DNA of 64,000 bases from Ephemerocybe angulata (taxonomy: Eukaryota > Basidiomycota > Agaricomycetes > Agaricales > Psathyrellaceae). Both the position numbers and the translations under genes were made by a program. Shown in pieces: positions 35,501 to 46,137 of the stretch. Positions within the stretch are counted from its first letter, which is position 1. The number at the start of each line of letters is the position of its first letter. The stretch is from assembly GCA_013368325.1 (NCBI GenBank), contig JAACJK010000178.1, forward strand, positions 62,001 through 126,000, read 5' to 3'. Under the pieces are notes generated by a model. It saw nothing but the letters and a program-made list of their open reading frames with translations. It searched no databases and was not told the DNA's origin.

Positions 35501-38244
35501 CTGGAAGTCGGCCGTTAGTCCCTTGGGACACGAGGAGAATAAACTGCACATACTAGCTCAATGTTCTCCAAGTCCTTGACGTACGCCATCTCTCCCTTGA
35601 TTAACTCAAAGATAATCCTAACGAGCACCATGAGCAAGTCGACCCTTAAGTAAGAAACAAAGATACGTACGACTGCCTCTTAGCCTCCTTCTTCGGCATT
35701 GATGTCCTGAGTTCTGCCGCCACCATATCGTGCCACTCCCACTTCGACGTGGGCCCCTTGCCCATGGCTGTTTGAAAAGATCTCAGCTGGGCAACGGATT
35801 GCAAACTCTTGATTGCATTAATAGCCTCTTTCAAAAAGTCGGCATCGGTGTTCCCTTCGGCGGTCTCATGCAAGACGGCCTCGAGGAGACTTGGATACTT
35901 TTGAAGGTGTTCGGCAGGTCGATTCAGGAATAGTTTGAGGTCGAAGCGTGGTGCATCGTCTGCTCGAAATTTGGCACAGTCGCGCGTGCATTGCTACAAT
36001 GTGAACTTCATCAGCCTTTGTGGGATCGACTTTTATGAGCGAGAAGTTCGAACCTCCAGGAACAACTTGAACTCATGGTTTCCGTCAGTCTCCTCTTTTA
36101 GCCTCTTCTCCGCAACAGGGTAATGGCCGGTATATGCAGGGTATGCTAACCTGAATTCCGTGGCGGCTTCCAAGAAAACGTCGCCAATCTTCTGAATGAT
36201 GGGACCTTGCTCTCGTTGTCGGACGTAGAGGACTTCCAACAAGCGCCTATTGCATTCTCGGAGATCCAAGATGTTGTTGAACACGTCGTCGATGAAGTCT
36301 TCAATGAGTTGTGGCTGCATGATGGTAGATCCTGACAGCCGAAGAGGTTTGATAAAGACGGTCTCGATGATATCCAGGTCTTGGACATATTGCTCCTCTC
36401 TGACGATGATGTTGTGGATGATGCTTCCAATAGCACTGTCAGTTCAAGCCATGGCAAGCAGTCTGGATAGTAACGCACGATTGTCGCTGAACCTCGCTTT
36501 GAGGAAGATTTTGAAGAACACTTGGGTCGATGGATTCTTTCCAAGAGTTTCGCTTATTTGCGCCGGCTTCAGGTTCTTCAACAACAGACAGCAACGGGTC
36601 CAGTGCAAATCCACCCTGACGCTATTGTTAGCCACTGGGATAAGGGCGATGCGAGGAGGCATTACCTTCCGCGGGCAACCAAAAGCATAACACGAAACGC
36701 CATCGCCACAGCTGGGAGAGTAACACCGACTGAGCATCGTTATCACGCCAGTCGGCAGCTCCTCCGCTTGGCCTTGTCCCCCCGATCCACTTTCCTGATC
36801 GTCAAGGAACATGAAAACGTCTTCAACGCCGTCTTGAAGAACACGGCCACCCCACTCGACTTCATAGAAGAAGAGTTGGCTCTGGAGACTCCGGGCGACC
36901 TGGATAGCGACGCGCCTGTCGCTTGTAGACACGCCATGGTTAATAGCAAGCTCTCGCTGGATCAGTGACTGGATAGTCGACACGATATCCTTCCCTGTGA
37001 ACGCCCTATCGTAAGGGATGCTCCCTTTGACATGCGTAGCTCGGGGGATCTTGTCACGCAATTGCACAGCAATGTGGGACAGGAGAGAGAGGTTGATAAA
37101 CCTGGTTGGGTCCTCCTCCTCCTCGTCCCAGAATTCATCGTCGTCTTGAAATTCGTATTGGTCCTGTTGGTCCTGTTGATCTGCGTGATGTTCGAAGTCT
37201 GCTAGCGTACGCAGGACATCCGTAGGTCGTCGGTAAACGGAAGCCGGGTCTGGATTGTAACCTTTGGAGGGCGAAGGGGAATCGTACGGAGCGTCCATAG
37301 AAGGACTTCCGAGAGGGGGGGCAGTATAGTCGTAATCTGCATTTAGGGTCAGTAACGGGCTAACAAATGATAGGATGAGCAGACCTGTGGCAGGAGTGGT
37401 TTGGGGATACCCAGGTTCGAGAGAGTAGGCTGCGCTAATTACGCTTGGCCGGCGAGAGACCTCCGACACATCTTGCCGTTCTGGATCATTTGGTTGCAAG
37501 TGTTGGTATTCACCGTAATATCCATTTGAGGTTTCCGACGGTAATGGTTGGTAGGCGTCGTAGTGTGAAGACTCATAGTCAACAGTGGAGTTCTTGGGCG
37601 GAAGTGCTGGTGCCGATGCTCCAGCTGGGCGATACGATGCGTATGGGTCAGGAGTGGAATCCTCTTTGTAGCTTATGGAGGATGTCGTGCTGTAGCTATC
37701 CGAGTGCACCGGTTTCTGCGGTAGATGTCGGCCGGCTTGGGTAGCGCTTGTGGCGGTTGCTTGCCTCAGAAGATCGCTTTGGCCGCGACTGACATATGTA
37801 TCATATCCATAGGTGTTCGAGCGGGGAGTTCCATTTGGATCTTGGTACGGCTCAGGTTCGGGCATTGGGAACGATGTTCTCGTGGATGAAGCGCTTGCTG
37901 GAGTCGGCGGTAGGGCGCGACGAGGCGATTTCGGCGATGGAGGGATGGTCGGTTGCACTTTAGCAGCAACAGAGGATGCTACGTGCAGGGTGAGTTCTGA
38001 TTGCCCTGCCTCATATCAATTCCCTTGACGTACTATAGTAAGAGGAATATTGGGGATTGGAGGGCGGTGCAGGTCCGGGGCTTGGTGTTTCCCGGCTATT
38101 CTCTGCGCCATACACGTTGTAGATGTTCTCCAAGTCCTTTTCATTCGACTGTGCCGCACTCTCTTCAGCGAACCCAGCCCACACCTCGTTGTACAGGCGC
38201 TGGAGATCTTCATCAACAGGCGAGTTCGATCTCTTGGTTGCCAT
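32528..38244 (-). CDS. Rho guanine nucleotide exchange factor (Rom2/Rgf type) with two DH regions
   Basis: This protein activates Rho1-type GTPases at the cell cortex in the wall-integrity pathway. The start at 38242-38244 gives MATKRSNSPVDEDLQRLYNE. A disordered Ser/Pro/Tyr-rich N-terminus leads to a DEP domain near 36.8-37.1 kb (VKGSIPYDRAFTGKDIVSTI, SQLFFYEVEWGGRVLQDGVE). A first DH-like unit follows (SIIHNIIVREEQYVQDLDII, then FLNRPAEHLQKYPSLLEAVL). After WEWHDMVAAELR comes a second, canonical DH (IIFELIKGEMAYVKDLENIE, then INRPIPRLLRYELLLKGIM). A PH-like region (GLEWNWSELFVLLFDNYLVM) and a CNH/citron region (HLVAIGCQEGVWIG, FEIMDLNE, DQFLLCYDG) complete the core. The C-terminus is Gln/His/Tyr rich and ends at 32528. 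Many introns are present. Confidence 0.9.
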
Positions 38245-38601
38245 CTTGCAGTCGTATGCTCTGGCGTGGGCCGCGTGGATTGAGCCCTTCGATGGCGTCG
38301 TAAATATCGCTCCTACGTCGGTAGTCTAGCGATTATGTTGCTGAAAGGTATTGTCTGCCGCTGCCAGTGCTGCTTGTCGACATTGACCAGCCCCAGTTGA
38401 TAGCGCTAGAGAGAGTCGGTGCAAGGACTCGGAGTCCGGCATGTTCCCAAGCTGATCTGCTGAATAAGGAAGGTCGGCATTTCCGACGGCGCCTCCAATC
38501 GCTCGCCGTCAGTCGCCGTCGCCGAGCAAAGCGGGATTTCCCAAAGGTTTCTCTGTATTCGCAGCACGCTGGTACATAGAGAAATACATGTAACCTCAAT
38601 T
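38245..38601. other. Short intergenic region
   Basis: This is the promoter side of the Rho GEF gene and the 3' side of the minus-strand F-box gene. Nothing further is recognised. Confidence 0.5.
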
Positions 38602-40299
38602 TCAATACCATATATCCTTCTCATAAGCATGCACCGCAAAGTTTTGGACTGTCGGGAAAACTGGTTGAAGCTGCTTCTTTGTGACCCACTGTGGGGGATC
38701 GGGGCCGCCCATCCAACAACCAGGCGTCGGCATGACTACCCCCTTTACTATGAGGTTGAAGCTCAGCTCAGCGAGTGTGCTCCACTGTGGGTAGGAACAT
38801 GCTTCGAGGTCTGCCAAAAACGGAGACGTTTGGAGTACCTTTGTCTGGAGTGATGTCCGTCAGAAGGGCTTCTGAGGTATAGTGCCTCTCACTTGCTTAC
38901 CTCTGGCAGATGATGTCCATACCTGGCCTGCACAGACCCGGCTGTGACATGGAGTGTTTGGAGGAGTGGGAGGCGAACGACGAACAAGTCGAATAGCACC
39001 ATTGTGAGGATCTCGACGTTCACCGCAATGGTTCGCAGCGAGGGAAACTCGGTCTTGGATATGAGATCAATTATGTCCCCTTGCTTCAAGCGGCTGTGGT
39101 CGAGTTTGAGATGAATAAGACCCCCCGTCCACGAAGACCTTGAAACGGACGTAAGGAGCATGTGTGAGTTTGCAAGAAAGGACTCCTCGGAGAGAAGGGC
39201 AAGGGTTAGGCGCGTTAAACCGTTGCATGATTGGACAGTATGATTGAAGAGGGCATTCTGACAAAGGGTGTTGGGGGTGTGGACTCGGGAAATAGGGTAG
39301 CGATACTCTTCTGGATCGAGTAAGAAGAGACCAAGTGTCCTCAGGCTGCCTCGATGCCTGTGAATAAATGTCGACAGTTGGTCCAGCCCGGTTCGCTCGT
39401 CTTGATTTATCTTGAGTTCAATGGTGAAGTCCGAAAGCCCAGGGAAGTCCACCAGAGCTTTGAACAGTCGTCCAACCCTGAAGTACTCCTCCGTATGGCG
39501 GGTGTATCGATCGCCAAAACGAAAGGACATTATCTTTATTGAGTCTCGTTGGCGATTGACGAATGGGGCGACGAATTGTTCAAGTGCGTCTTCAGAGTTT
39601 GTCGTCTTGTAGATGGTACTGAGAGTTAGACAGAGTTCCTCCAGTTGTGGAAAGTGTATATCTTTTCCTAGGACACCGTCTCGATAGATCTCCAAGGGGA
39701 GATGGAGGTATACCCGGGATAGGCGACCTGCTACGCTTGCCATCGCGTTTATGATGTAGGGTTTGAAGGCATCCCGGAAGGTGGCGTAATGCCTTGCCTC
39801 TGAGAATCGGAAAAGACGGTTGTACGAAATTGTCAAAGCTTGAAGTAAAGGCAAGCACTCGGATAAATCGGAAGGGAAGGCCTGGGCTAGGGCCAACGTC
39901 GATGCGTCGGGCTGTATGGGCGGAATCGGCCGTCTCCAAAGACGGTTCCAGTGTGTTTGCTTTCGCGGTGGTTCCACGTACTTGCGGAGGGTGTCGAGCC
40001 AGAAAACTATACTTTTGACGTTCCTGGATATCATGGGGGTCCTGTTTCGATATCAATAGAACCTTACTCGTCTACTATCACATATAAAAGAGCGTCTCTT
40101 ACCTCAGTGCATGAAGCGCCCGTTGTGTCCTCGGCTGCGTAGCGTGCTCGAGGACGACCTCCTCATACCGCCTACTCAGGACAAGATGGAGTAGGGCTTG
40201 GTTTACGGAATATAGTTGACCTTCTTTGCCTTTAGGGATGAATTCGAGAATTCGAGCCCACACCTCGTTGGGGAGAAGATTGGAGGGACTGTCGGCCAT
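38602..40299 (-). CDS. F-box protein with LRR-like body
   Basis: The start at 40297-40299 gives MADSPSNLLPNEVWARILEF, an F-box, then VNQALLHLVLSRRYEEVVLE. A short intron leads to a long exon of leucine-rich segments (LQALTISYNRLFRFSEARHY, LRTLGLFLLDPEEYRYP, LTRLTLALLSEESFL). It contains LIHLKLDHSRLKQGDIIDLI and VVRLPLLQTLHVTAGSVQ. A last exon ends VFPTVQNFAVHAYEKDIWY at 38602. It is probably an SCF substrate adaptor. The same C-terminal pattern recurs in the broken copy at 49562-50240 and the fragments near 40.5 and 53.4 kb, so this may be the surviving member of a local family. An ATG at 40320 in the same frame would add seven residues. Confidence 0.78.
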
Positions 40300-40676
40300 G
40301 CCAACTGCGTGCTGTCTCAAGGCTGTAGAGGGAAAAGGAAGAGGTAAGAAGGAGCATTTCTAATGCCGTGGCAGTGGCAGCCCCTGATGGCGGATGATGG
40401 ATTTGTGCGAGCCCCATAGGGCCGGTGACCTGATGCGGCCAGACTCGTGATGGGGTCCCTCGCCGGGTGCTCGAGCTTAAGCGCCAAGTATCAATGAGCG
40501 CTTAAAGGCCGAAGGCCTTGGGTCTTCCCTGCGGTTAGCGCGTTCGATTTAGACTCGTGGGGATCTTACGAGTGGTCAGACCTGAGACTAGGGGGCTACT
40601 GTACAGGTAATGCAAAAGAGAGGGAAAGGTTAGGCGCCGAATGCGCGTCTAAACTGTCTTGTAGTAGAATTGTATA
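40300..40676. other. Left outer edge of the inverted duplication, with F-box tail relic
   Basis: From about 40522 the sequence is homologous, in inverted orientation, to about 53373 downward. On the plus strand 40521-40580 reads VFPAVSAFDLDSWGSYEWSD. This corresponds to the F-box C-terminal VFPTVKTFDL pattern, so a short F-box tail faces the DUF6533 gene. A GGCGCTTA/TAAGCGCC-type palindromic patch lies just outside the arm (40477-40506). Confidence 0.55.
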
Positions 40677-42333
40677 TTATATTGCCTCTATATCTCCAGC
40701 AGTGTCGTCGTTGATCTCAGTCGTCTTCGCAGTCGTCTGAGCCCGAAAATGCAGGGGTGAAAGCATTCGCCGAGGAATTCGGGGGAAAGGGCGGGACGAC
40801 TTTGAGAATACGGGCTGAGATCGATCTATACGTGCAATTCGAGTGATGCTAACGGCGTCAAACTCAGTTCCGATTTGGCGAAGGTGGAGAAGCATGCGGG
40901 TTGAGAGGATGCCGTGAAGGTCTACTTCGAATCTGAGTGTTCGTAAGGGAGTGGTGTGAGCAAAATATTGTGTGGCGCTTCACGTTGGACAGATAAAACC
41001 ACTCACTGAATAAGAATGTATTTGTACCCTCCATATGCGAGCCAATTAACAGCAACGTTCGCCGACGCCATGACTGGATGTAAGAAGGTGAAACCATCAG
41101 CCTGAATGCCAGTCATTTCGCTCAGATAAGAAATGACATACTTGCTAGCACGACGAAATAGTAGACCCCGTCCTGGTAAAAAACGGTTAAGAGCCTGTTG
41201 TTCGATCCCCGATGCTCACGGTAGGCTATGAACACCATGATCACCATGGAGCTGATAACACTGGACAGCAGTGCGGCGTACGTCCATGAAAGCAGGAACT
41301 CGTTCGCTTCCATTACCATGCAAATAGGTCGGTCTGCGGTGCTCGGTAGAGACCATCTCGCGTCTGAGGAATCAAGTGTTAATGATTGTGTCTCAGCTCC
41401 TATCAAGACTTCCTTCACGCACATTTAACCGACATCAGCCACTTGCCAACGCTATAGAACACCAAAGAATGAAGGCCCTGCAAAGAACATGTCAGACATC
41501 GGCGAGGAAGCTTGCCCAATCGAACGTACGATGAACTGAATGACGAGATATGCCAACATTCGTCGGCTCTTCCCCGAGAATGCCCACACCCGATAAAAGA
41601 GAATAGCTGGAGGGAATTATCAGTCCCCACGACCTAAAAGGATCTCGCCGCAGTTCTGACCTTCTGCAGACACAACCGCCAATGGGGACAGCACTGGAGT
41701 TACGCTGGTTCGTAAGTGCCAGGGCCTTTTTGCTACCATTCAGATAGTAAACACGCACATCCCGTGAGGTTCAGGGCACCATTACATTCCTTGACAGTCC
41801 TGCGACTGACCCCTGTATATGGCAACGTGGTATCATGAATGCTGGATGTCGAGTGGTCTGAGTACTCTTACCGGGTGAGAGGAACACGGAAGAGATATTG
41901 TTGGCGAGAGTAAGATACCGGGCCAAGTAGAATAGCACTTTGGGGATGCTAAGTCTCGCCGGCCACATCAACCGGACCTTAGTAAGCGACTCAGCAACGT
42001 CCTGCTAGAAGAAACTTGAGATATCCACCTCTTCCGGGAAGGTTTGCAAGAAGTCGATGATCTGCAGAGTTACGGCTTAGATAGCAGTCGACGAGAGCTT
42101 TGAGAGTAAATGCACAGACTTACGGCAATCGTGCATCCGGACAGATTCTGAGCTTCCATGAGAGTGGTTCCCTCGATGTAGAGGGACGGACGAGACTTAC
42201 AGTATACTAGTAGATTCAGATTGGACATCAGCTTCCTGTGCACTACCCCATGAACTCGGAATGCACTCACATTCCAGACAAATTGCGCCTGCAGCCGTTC
42301 AACAGCTTCACTGGGAGATATCTCGTAACTCAT
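40677..42333 (-). CDS. DUF6533-type seven-helix membrane protein, copy A
   Basis: This is an agaricomycete integral membrane protein of unknown function, loosely receptor-like. The start at 42331-42333 gives MSYEISPSEAVERLQAQFVW. After introns the DUF6533 core reads IIDFLQTFPEE, then MWPARLSIPKVLFYLARYLT. Further helices are AILFYRVWAFSGKSRRMLAY, LSWTYAALLSSVISSMVIMV with AYREHRGSNNRLLTVFYQDG, and VMASANVAVNWLAYGGYKYI. The cytosolic end FEVDLHGILSTRMLLHLRQI ends at 40677. All splice borders used are GT-AG and shared with copy B. A TATAAAG box lies 63 bp upstream of the start. It forms an inverted pair with copy B at 51555-53233; copy C at 54211-55825 is more distant. Confidence 0.75.
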
Positions 42334-42395
42334 TTTGAGGCGGGGGGTCGGGCGGTGTGGGGTGTAAAGCCAATTGGGTGATCTGTGTTTGAGAG

Positions 42396-42402
42396 CTTTA
42401 TA
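42396..42402 (-). promoter_or_regulatory. TATA box of DUF6533 copy A
   Basis: TATAAAG on the minus strand, 63 bp before the start codon. The surrounding sequence (TATAAAGCTCTCA-ACAC) is conserved in the other arm at 51478-51484, so the promoter was duplicated with the gene. Confidence 0.6.
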
Positions 42403-43084
42403 CCCTCTCGAACCCGCCAGTTGGAGTTCCCTGCCAAGCCGTCCCTGTTGTGTAGCCTGTTGGGATCACTGGGCCAATATAATCGTAGAATATCAATATG
42501 ATATGTCACTCAACTTTGAATTGCGCCTCGTTCTCGCCACGCCACAAGGGGAGCACAAGTTGAGCCTGTCGAGGGGCCGTTGGTGAATAACCAGCAGCTA
42601 CTGTGTATCTGTACGCTTCTGGGCCCTGCAAATGGACGCTGGCTTCGCCGGGATAAACTCTAGACCAAAGGGCGATGGCAGGTACGAAGCCCTCCAGCGC
42701 ATGCGAACTTGAAAAACTAGGGAGTCCGGTGAATAAATGAAGGGTGGCCAGGGTTTGGCCAGGGTCATCGCCGCAACCGATTATGGTTGCAACTCCGAGT
42801 TGTTATCTCCCATTCATTCCAAGGCGTTCCCTCGATCATCACCACTGCCCTGTACGCCAATTTGGCGCTAATCGCTGGGGAGTCCCCAGGGACGCACGCA
42901 CGCGAGAGCTTAGTGTCGATGGTCATCCGAAATGACAAGCCCGGCGTTGACCTCCGGTGTCTTGGCAATGGACAGTCTGAAAGGACATCGGAGATTGTGG
43001 TATATGCGATACCAGCTTCCAGTTCTGCTGCTGAGCATGAACAACGGGAGTTGATATGAAGGTCAAGGTCAGAACGAAGAGGCG

Positions 43085-45083
43085 GCTCGTTCCTTGCTTC
43101 CAAGCAAGTCCAATCTCGAAAGCTTCCTTTTTGGGCAATAAAATGTGACGATGGCATTTGCCGATATGCGCGACAGAAAAAGGTCGAAATTTCTTTCCAA
43201 ATTTCCTGAGATCTCCTCCCACAAGGCTCACGGCCGCAGAAAAATGGCTTTTCCCATATCGACCGTCACTCAGACGCCAGAAGCTTCATCACCCCCACCT
43301 TCACCACCAACGGTTTCCAGGATGACCATTAACAACCTTCCCGCGGAGATCCTCGCGAAAATCTTCACCGAATACATTTATGACCACTCTTTGGAACGCG
43401 CTGGACTGAAGCCTTTGACGGGGTCGTACCGCCGCGTCGCCGTTTCGAAGGGGGCGGTCACCTCCCCGTTGCAGCTCGGCCACGTCTGTGCGCTGTGGAG
43501 AACCGCGGTGTTTTTCAATCCTGGGTTGTGGTCTCACCTCTACGTCGACCGACCTGAGGAACAGGATGCCGAGCTGCTGAAGCTGTGGTGCAAGCAAGGC
43601 CGGTCGACGTGGAGGCACCCGCTGTATCTGACGTTCATCCAGAAAGGGACGATTGCGGTGAACTCTTCTGGCCGAGACCTCTTCTGGCAATGTCTTGAGG
43701 AATCCATGCGTTGGAGGACGGCCATCCTGTACCTCAACGCCGACATGGAAGACCTCATCACGGATCAGGTTTCTCACCTCGCACCAATGCTCCAAGCATT
43801 CCACCTCAATCTCTATCGCTGGCCTCACAAAGCGAAACAACGTTTTTCCGAGCGACTACTTTCGGGCCCGTTCGTCTGGAAAGGTGCATGGAGTGCAGAA
43901 ATTCCCTTCAGCGTATCCACATTCCACTCCATTTCTTGGTCGTCCCTATCGTCCATATCCATTGGTTGGATACAATTGAGCGACCTCCTCGAGGTGGTTC
44001 AGCTGGCTCCGAACGTGGCCCACCTATCTGTTTGCATTTTATTCGAACCTCCCTCCGATCTGGGGCAACCGTCTTCGCCACACCGGCTGAACCGCTTGCA
44101 ATGGTTGGAGGTCACAAACCCGTGGTCGTCACCTTCCCAGCCTAGCGTTCTCCAGTTCTTCCTCGACTCGCTCATACTCCCTTCACTTACAACCATCGTG
44201 CTCCGCCCCTCGAAGTTATTCTATGAGCGAGATTGGCTGGCGTTGTCAGAGCTTGTCGATCGGTCAGGCTGCAATCTTGAAACTCTCGTATGGCCGAGGA
44301 GGCCCACTGTCATTGATAGCATCGCTTTCGAGCTTCAAGGAACCGAATCACCCCAATGCGACGTGCTCGAGCAGCTCAAATACGTCTCATCCAACTTCGA
44401 AGCCCTTCGAACTGGAATTCGTCACCTTGAAATCCAATGTAAGACTGGTCGTCGTACCGTAGATCATCTAACAATATCCCAGGAGGAGGAGGCTCTTTTC
44501 CCATCTCTTCGCTCCATCAAGCTTCAGCACTGTGTGTGTGTGTGTCATGCGGGCGCCAGGAGGATCGAGCAGATGCGGGAGTCGCGCCAGCCCACTCTAG
44601 TTGACATTGACGTTGGCTCGACTGGGGATATATCTGAAGATCCGTTCGAGACCTGGCGCAGCACTGGTATCCTTGGTGCAGATAGGTTCTTTGCTTGCAG
44701 GTAGATTCGGAGCAAGCCCCTTGCTCGGGCCGGCTTGGGCCGGACTTCCTTCGAAGAAGGGACTTGGGTCAAGGTGCGCGGGAACGGGGGGTTTCTTCGT
44801 CGCCCGCCTCAAAACTAACCCAGGGGGCCATGAAGGGGTGAAACAAATTTGAAATTTTACTATTCTACTTGAACCATGGCCAAACTCGACTCGGAAACTC
44901 AAAGGGTACATTTTCTGCCTGCTAGCGAGCGAGCGATTCAGAAGGGTTACCTGTACATGTATATATCCCAAAGTGTGCACTATCCTGAGCAGAAAAGTAG
45001 ATGTGAGAGGTGCCTAGGTTCAGCAGGGAAATGAATTCAGAACTGTAGCTCCAGGATTGCTCCAGGAAGCAAGGATGTAGGCG
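43085..45083. mobile_element. 2.0 kb segment present only in the left arm (possible insertion)
   Basis: The right arm is continuous where the left arm carries this block. AGGCG occurs at 43080-43084 and again at 45079-45083, like a 5 bp target duplication. Near the ends lie CCTTGCTTCC (43092-43101) and GGAAGCAAGG (45065-45074), an exact 10 bp inverted pair, with a weaker match continuing inward (GCAAGTCC against GCAATCC). The block contains an F-box gene and no transposase, so it could be a non-autonomous or captured element. Deletion from the right arm is the alternative. Confidence 0.4.
43151..44704 (+). CDS. F-box protein (single exon), inside the left-arm-specific segment
   Basis: The ATG at 43151 gives MAFADMRDRKRSKFLSK; later in-frame ATGs at 43244 and 43322 are possible. 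The F-box is INNLPAEILAKIFTEYI, with LQLGHVCALWRTAVFFNPGL and WSHLYVDRPEEQDAELLKLW. This is the standard agaricomycete F-box type with a region of helical and LRR-like segments after it (LQAFHLNLYRWPHK, LLEVVQLAPNVAHLSVCIL, LTTIVLRPSKLFYERDWLAL). A GT microsatellite at about 44532-44545 encodes a run of Cys-Val (CVCVC) near the end. The frame is intact for about 518 residues. It is not closely similar to the other F-box genes here, which fits arrival from elsewhere. Confidence 0.8.
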   Translation: MAFADMRDRKRSKFLSKFPEISSHKAHGRRKMAFPISTVTQTPEASSPPPSPPTVSRMTINNLPAEILAKIFTEYIYDHSLERAGLKPLTGSYRRVAVSKGAVTSPLQLGHVCALWRTAVFFNPGLWSHLYVDRPEEQDAELLKLWCKQGRSTWRHPLYLTFIQKGTIAVNSSGRDLFWQCLEESMRWRTAILYLNADMEDLITDQVSHLAPMLQAFHLNLYRWPHKAKQRFSERLLSGPFVWKGAWSAEIPFSVSTFHSISWSSLSSISIGWIQLSDLLEVVQLAPNVAHLSVCILFEPPSDLGQPSSPHRLNRLQWLEVTNPWSSPSQPSVLQFFLDSLILPSLTTIVLRPSKLFYERDWLALSELVDRSGCNLETLVWPRRPTVIDSIAFELQGTESPQCDVLEQLKYVSSNFEALRTGIRHLEIQCKTGRRTVDHLTISQEEEALFPSLRSIKLQHCVCVCHAGARRIEQMRESRQPTLVDIDVGSTGDISEDPFETWRSTGILGADRFFACR

Positions 45084-45221
45084 CAACACAGCGCCACCTA
45101 GTCGGACAAACAACCGTGGTCACTGCACAACAAGACCAATCAACACGAAATTAGCGCCACCATCTTGCCAAGCGTTTTGCACCTATCCCTGATGGTGGCT
45201 CTCCACCAAAACATACTCTAT
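44705..45221. other. 3' flank of F-box gene and upstream flank of tRNA
   Basis: No gene is recognised. The part up to 45083 belongs to the left-arm-specific segment. From 45079 the sequence is again homologous to the right arm, including 140 bp just upstream of the tRNA. Confidence 0.5.
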
Positions 45222-45328
45222 GCATCAATGGGGTAGTGGTAACCTGGGTCGTTGCCATCGTACACCTCTTCCTGAGGTACCAAGCGGTTAATTTCGACCC
45301 GCCGGGGGTTCAATTCCCCCTTGATGCA
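45222..45328 (+). tRNA. tRNA-Gly(GCC) with 36 nt intron, copy 1
   Basis: GCATCAA (45222-45228) pairs perfectly with TTGATGC (45321-45327), followed by discriminator A. The D stem is GGGT/ACCT around AGTGGTA. The anticodon stem is GGTCG (45247-45251) with CGACC (45295-45299), and the loop is TTGCCA plus T, so the anticodon GCC is at 45254-45256. The intron 45258-45293 sits at the canonical site after position 37. The T arm is GGGGG-TTCAATT-CCCCC, containing a good B box. A T-rich Pol III terminator (TTTTTT) lies about 45 nt downstream. The exons are identical to copy 2. Confidence 0.87.
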
Positions 45329-46137
45329 TCCGAGTCCGTGTCTGCAGACTGACGTTCCCCTGACGCGTTTCTTTTTTCTCCCTTTTTTGCGGCATTTCTT
45401 ACCGGCCTGAACCTTGCAGGCTGCATGCGGACGATATAACTTATCGCAATAGCAGTAAGTAAAATCCAGGCGCCATAGTGGCCTTGCCTCCCTAATTTTC
45501 GTCTCTCTAAATCGAACCAGATGCCGCCGTTGCTGCTTGAACAAGTAGACAGAGAAGTCGATCGAAAGCGATAAATATTAATGTTCAAAGCAAAGCAGTG
45601 CGTGGTATACAGGTTGCAGCGGGGTATGGTACAGTACGTAGGGTACAAGTGTCAACGAAAGCGAGAAAGAAAGCGTGAAAGCTAAAGAATAATACAAAGA
45701 TGCTAGTACAGTATTGCGTTTACAGAGAGTTCAAATCAGTACATAGTTCAGAGAGGATCCCGAGGGCGCATCATGATAGCGTGAAAGCAGACAGCAGGGA
45801 GATAGCAGGATGTGTGTGTGCGTGTGGAGGTGGATAGCGCGCGAAGGGGATGGATGAGAAAGCATGCAGAGCAAAGCGTTGAAAGAGACAGACAGACGAA
45901 GCCAGAACATCAAGCACATAGCGTCGTCGAAAGTAATAAAGCAGCCATCATGTCGTGGAAGTCGTCTCCGAAAGAAGTCATAATCGACATAAGAGACATC
46001 TTGAAGGCATGAGCAAAACCAAGAACAGGAAAAGAGAGATCACCACGTATAAGGGAGGAAAGGAAAGGAAAAGGGCGCATAGAAAGCAAAAGAGCGTGCC
46101 GAGAAAAGAGCGGACAGGAGCATGATCGAAAGTCTCC
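45329..46137. other. Intergenic region inside the duplication spacer
   Basis: Homology with the right arm continues to about 45385, including the pyrimidine-rich Pol III terminator area. The rest is purine-rich and probably 3' untranslated sequence of the next minus-strand gene. No gene is recognised. Confidence 0.5.

Larger units (their letters stand above)
40522..45385. repeat. Left arm of large imperfect inverted duplication
   Basis: The arm carries a DUF6533 gene, its upstream flank and a tRNA-Gly gene. By eye it aligns with the reverse complement of 50535-53373 over the 3' flank, the whole gene, the TATA region, the stretch 42780-43084 and the stretch 45079-45385. Compared with the right arm it has one extra block, 43085-45083. 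Divergence is clear but modest, with the tRNA exons identical. Ends are estimates. Confidence 0.8.
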
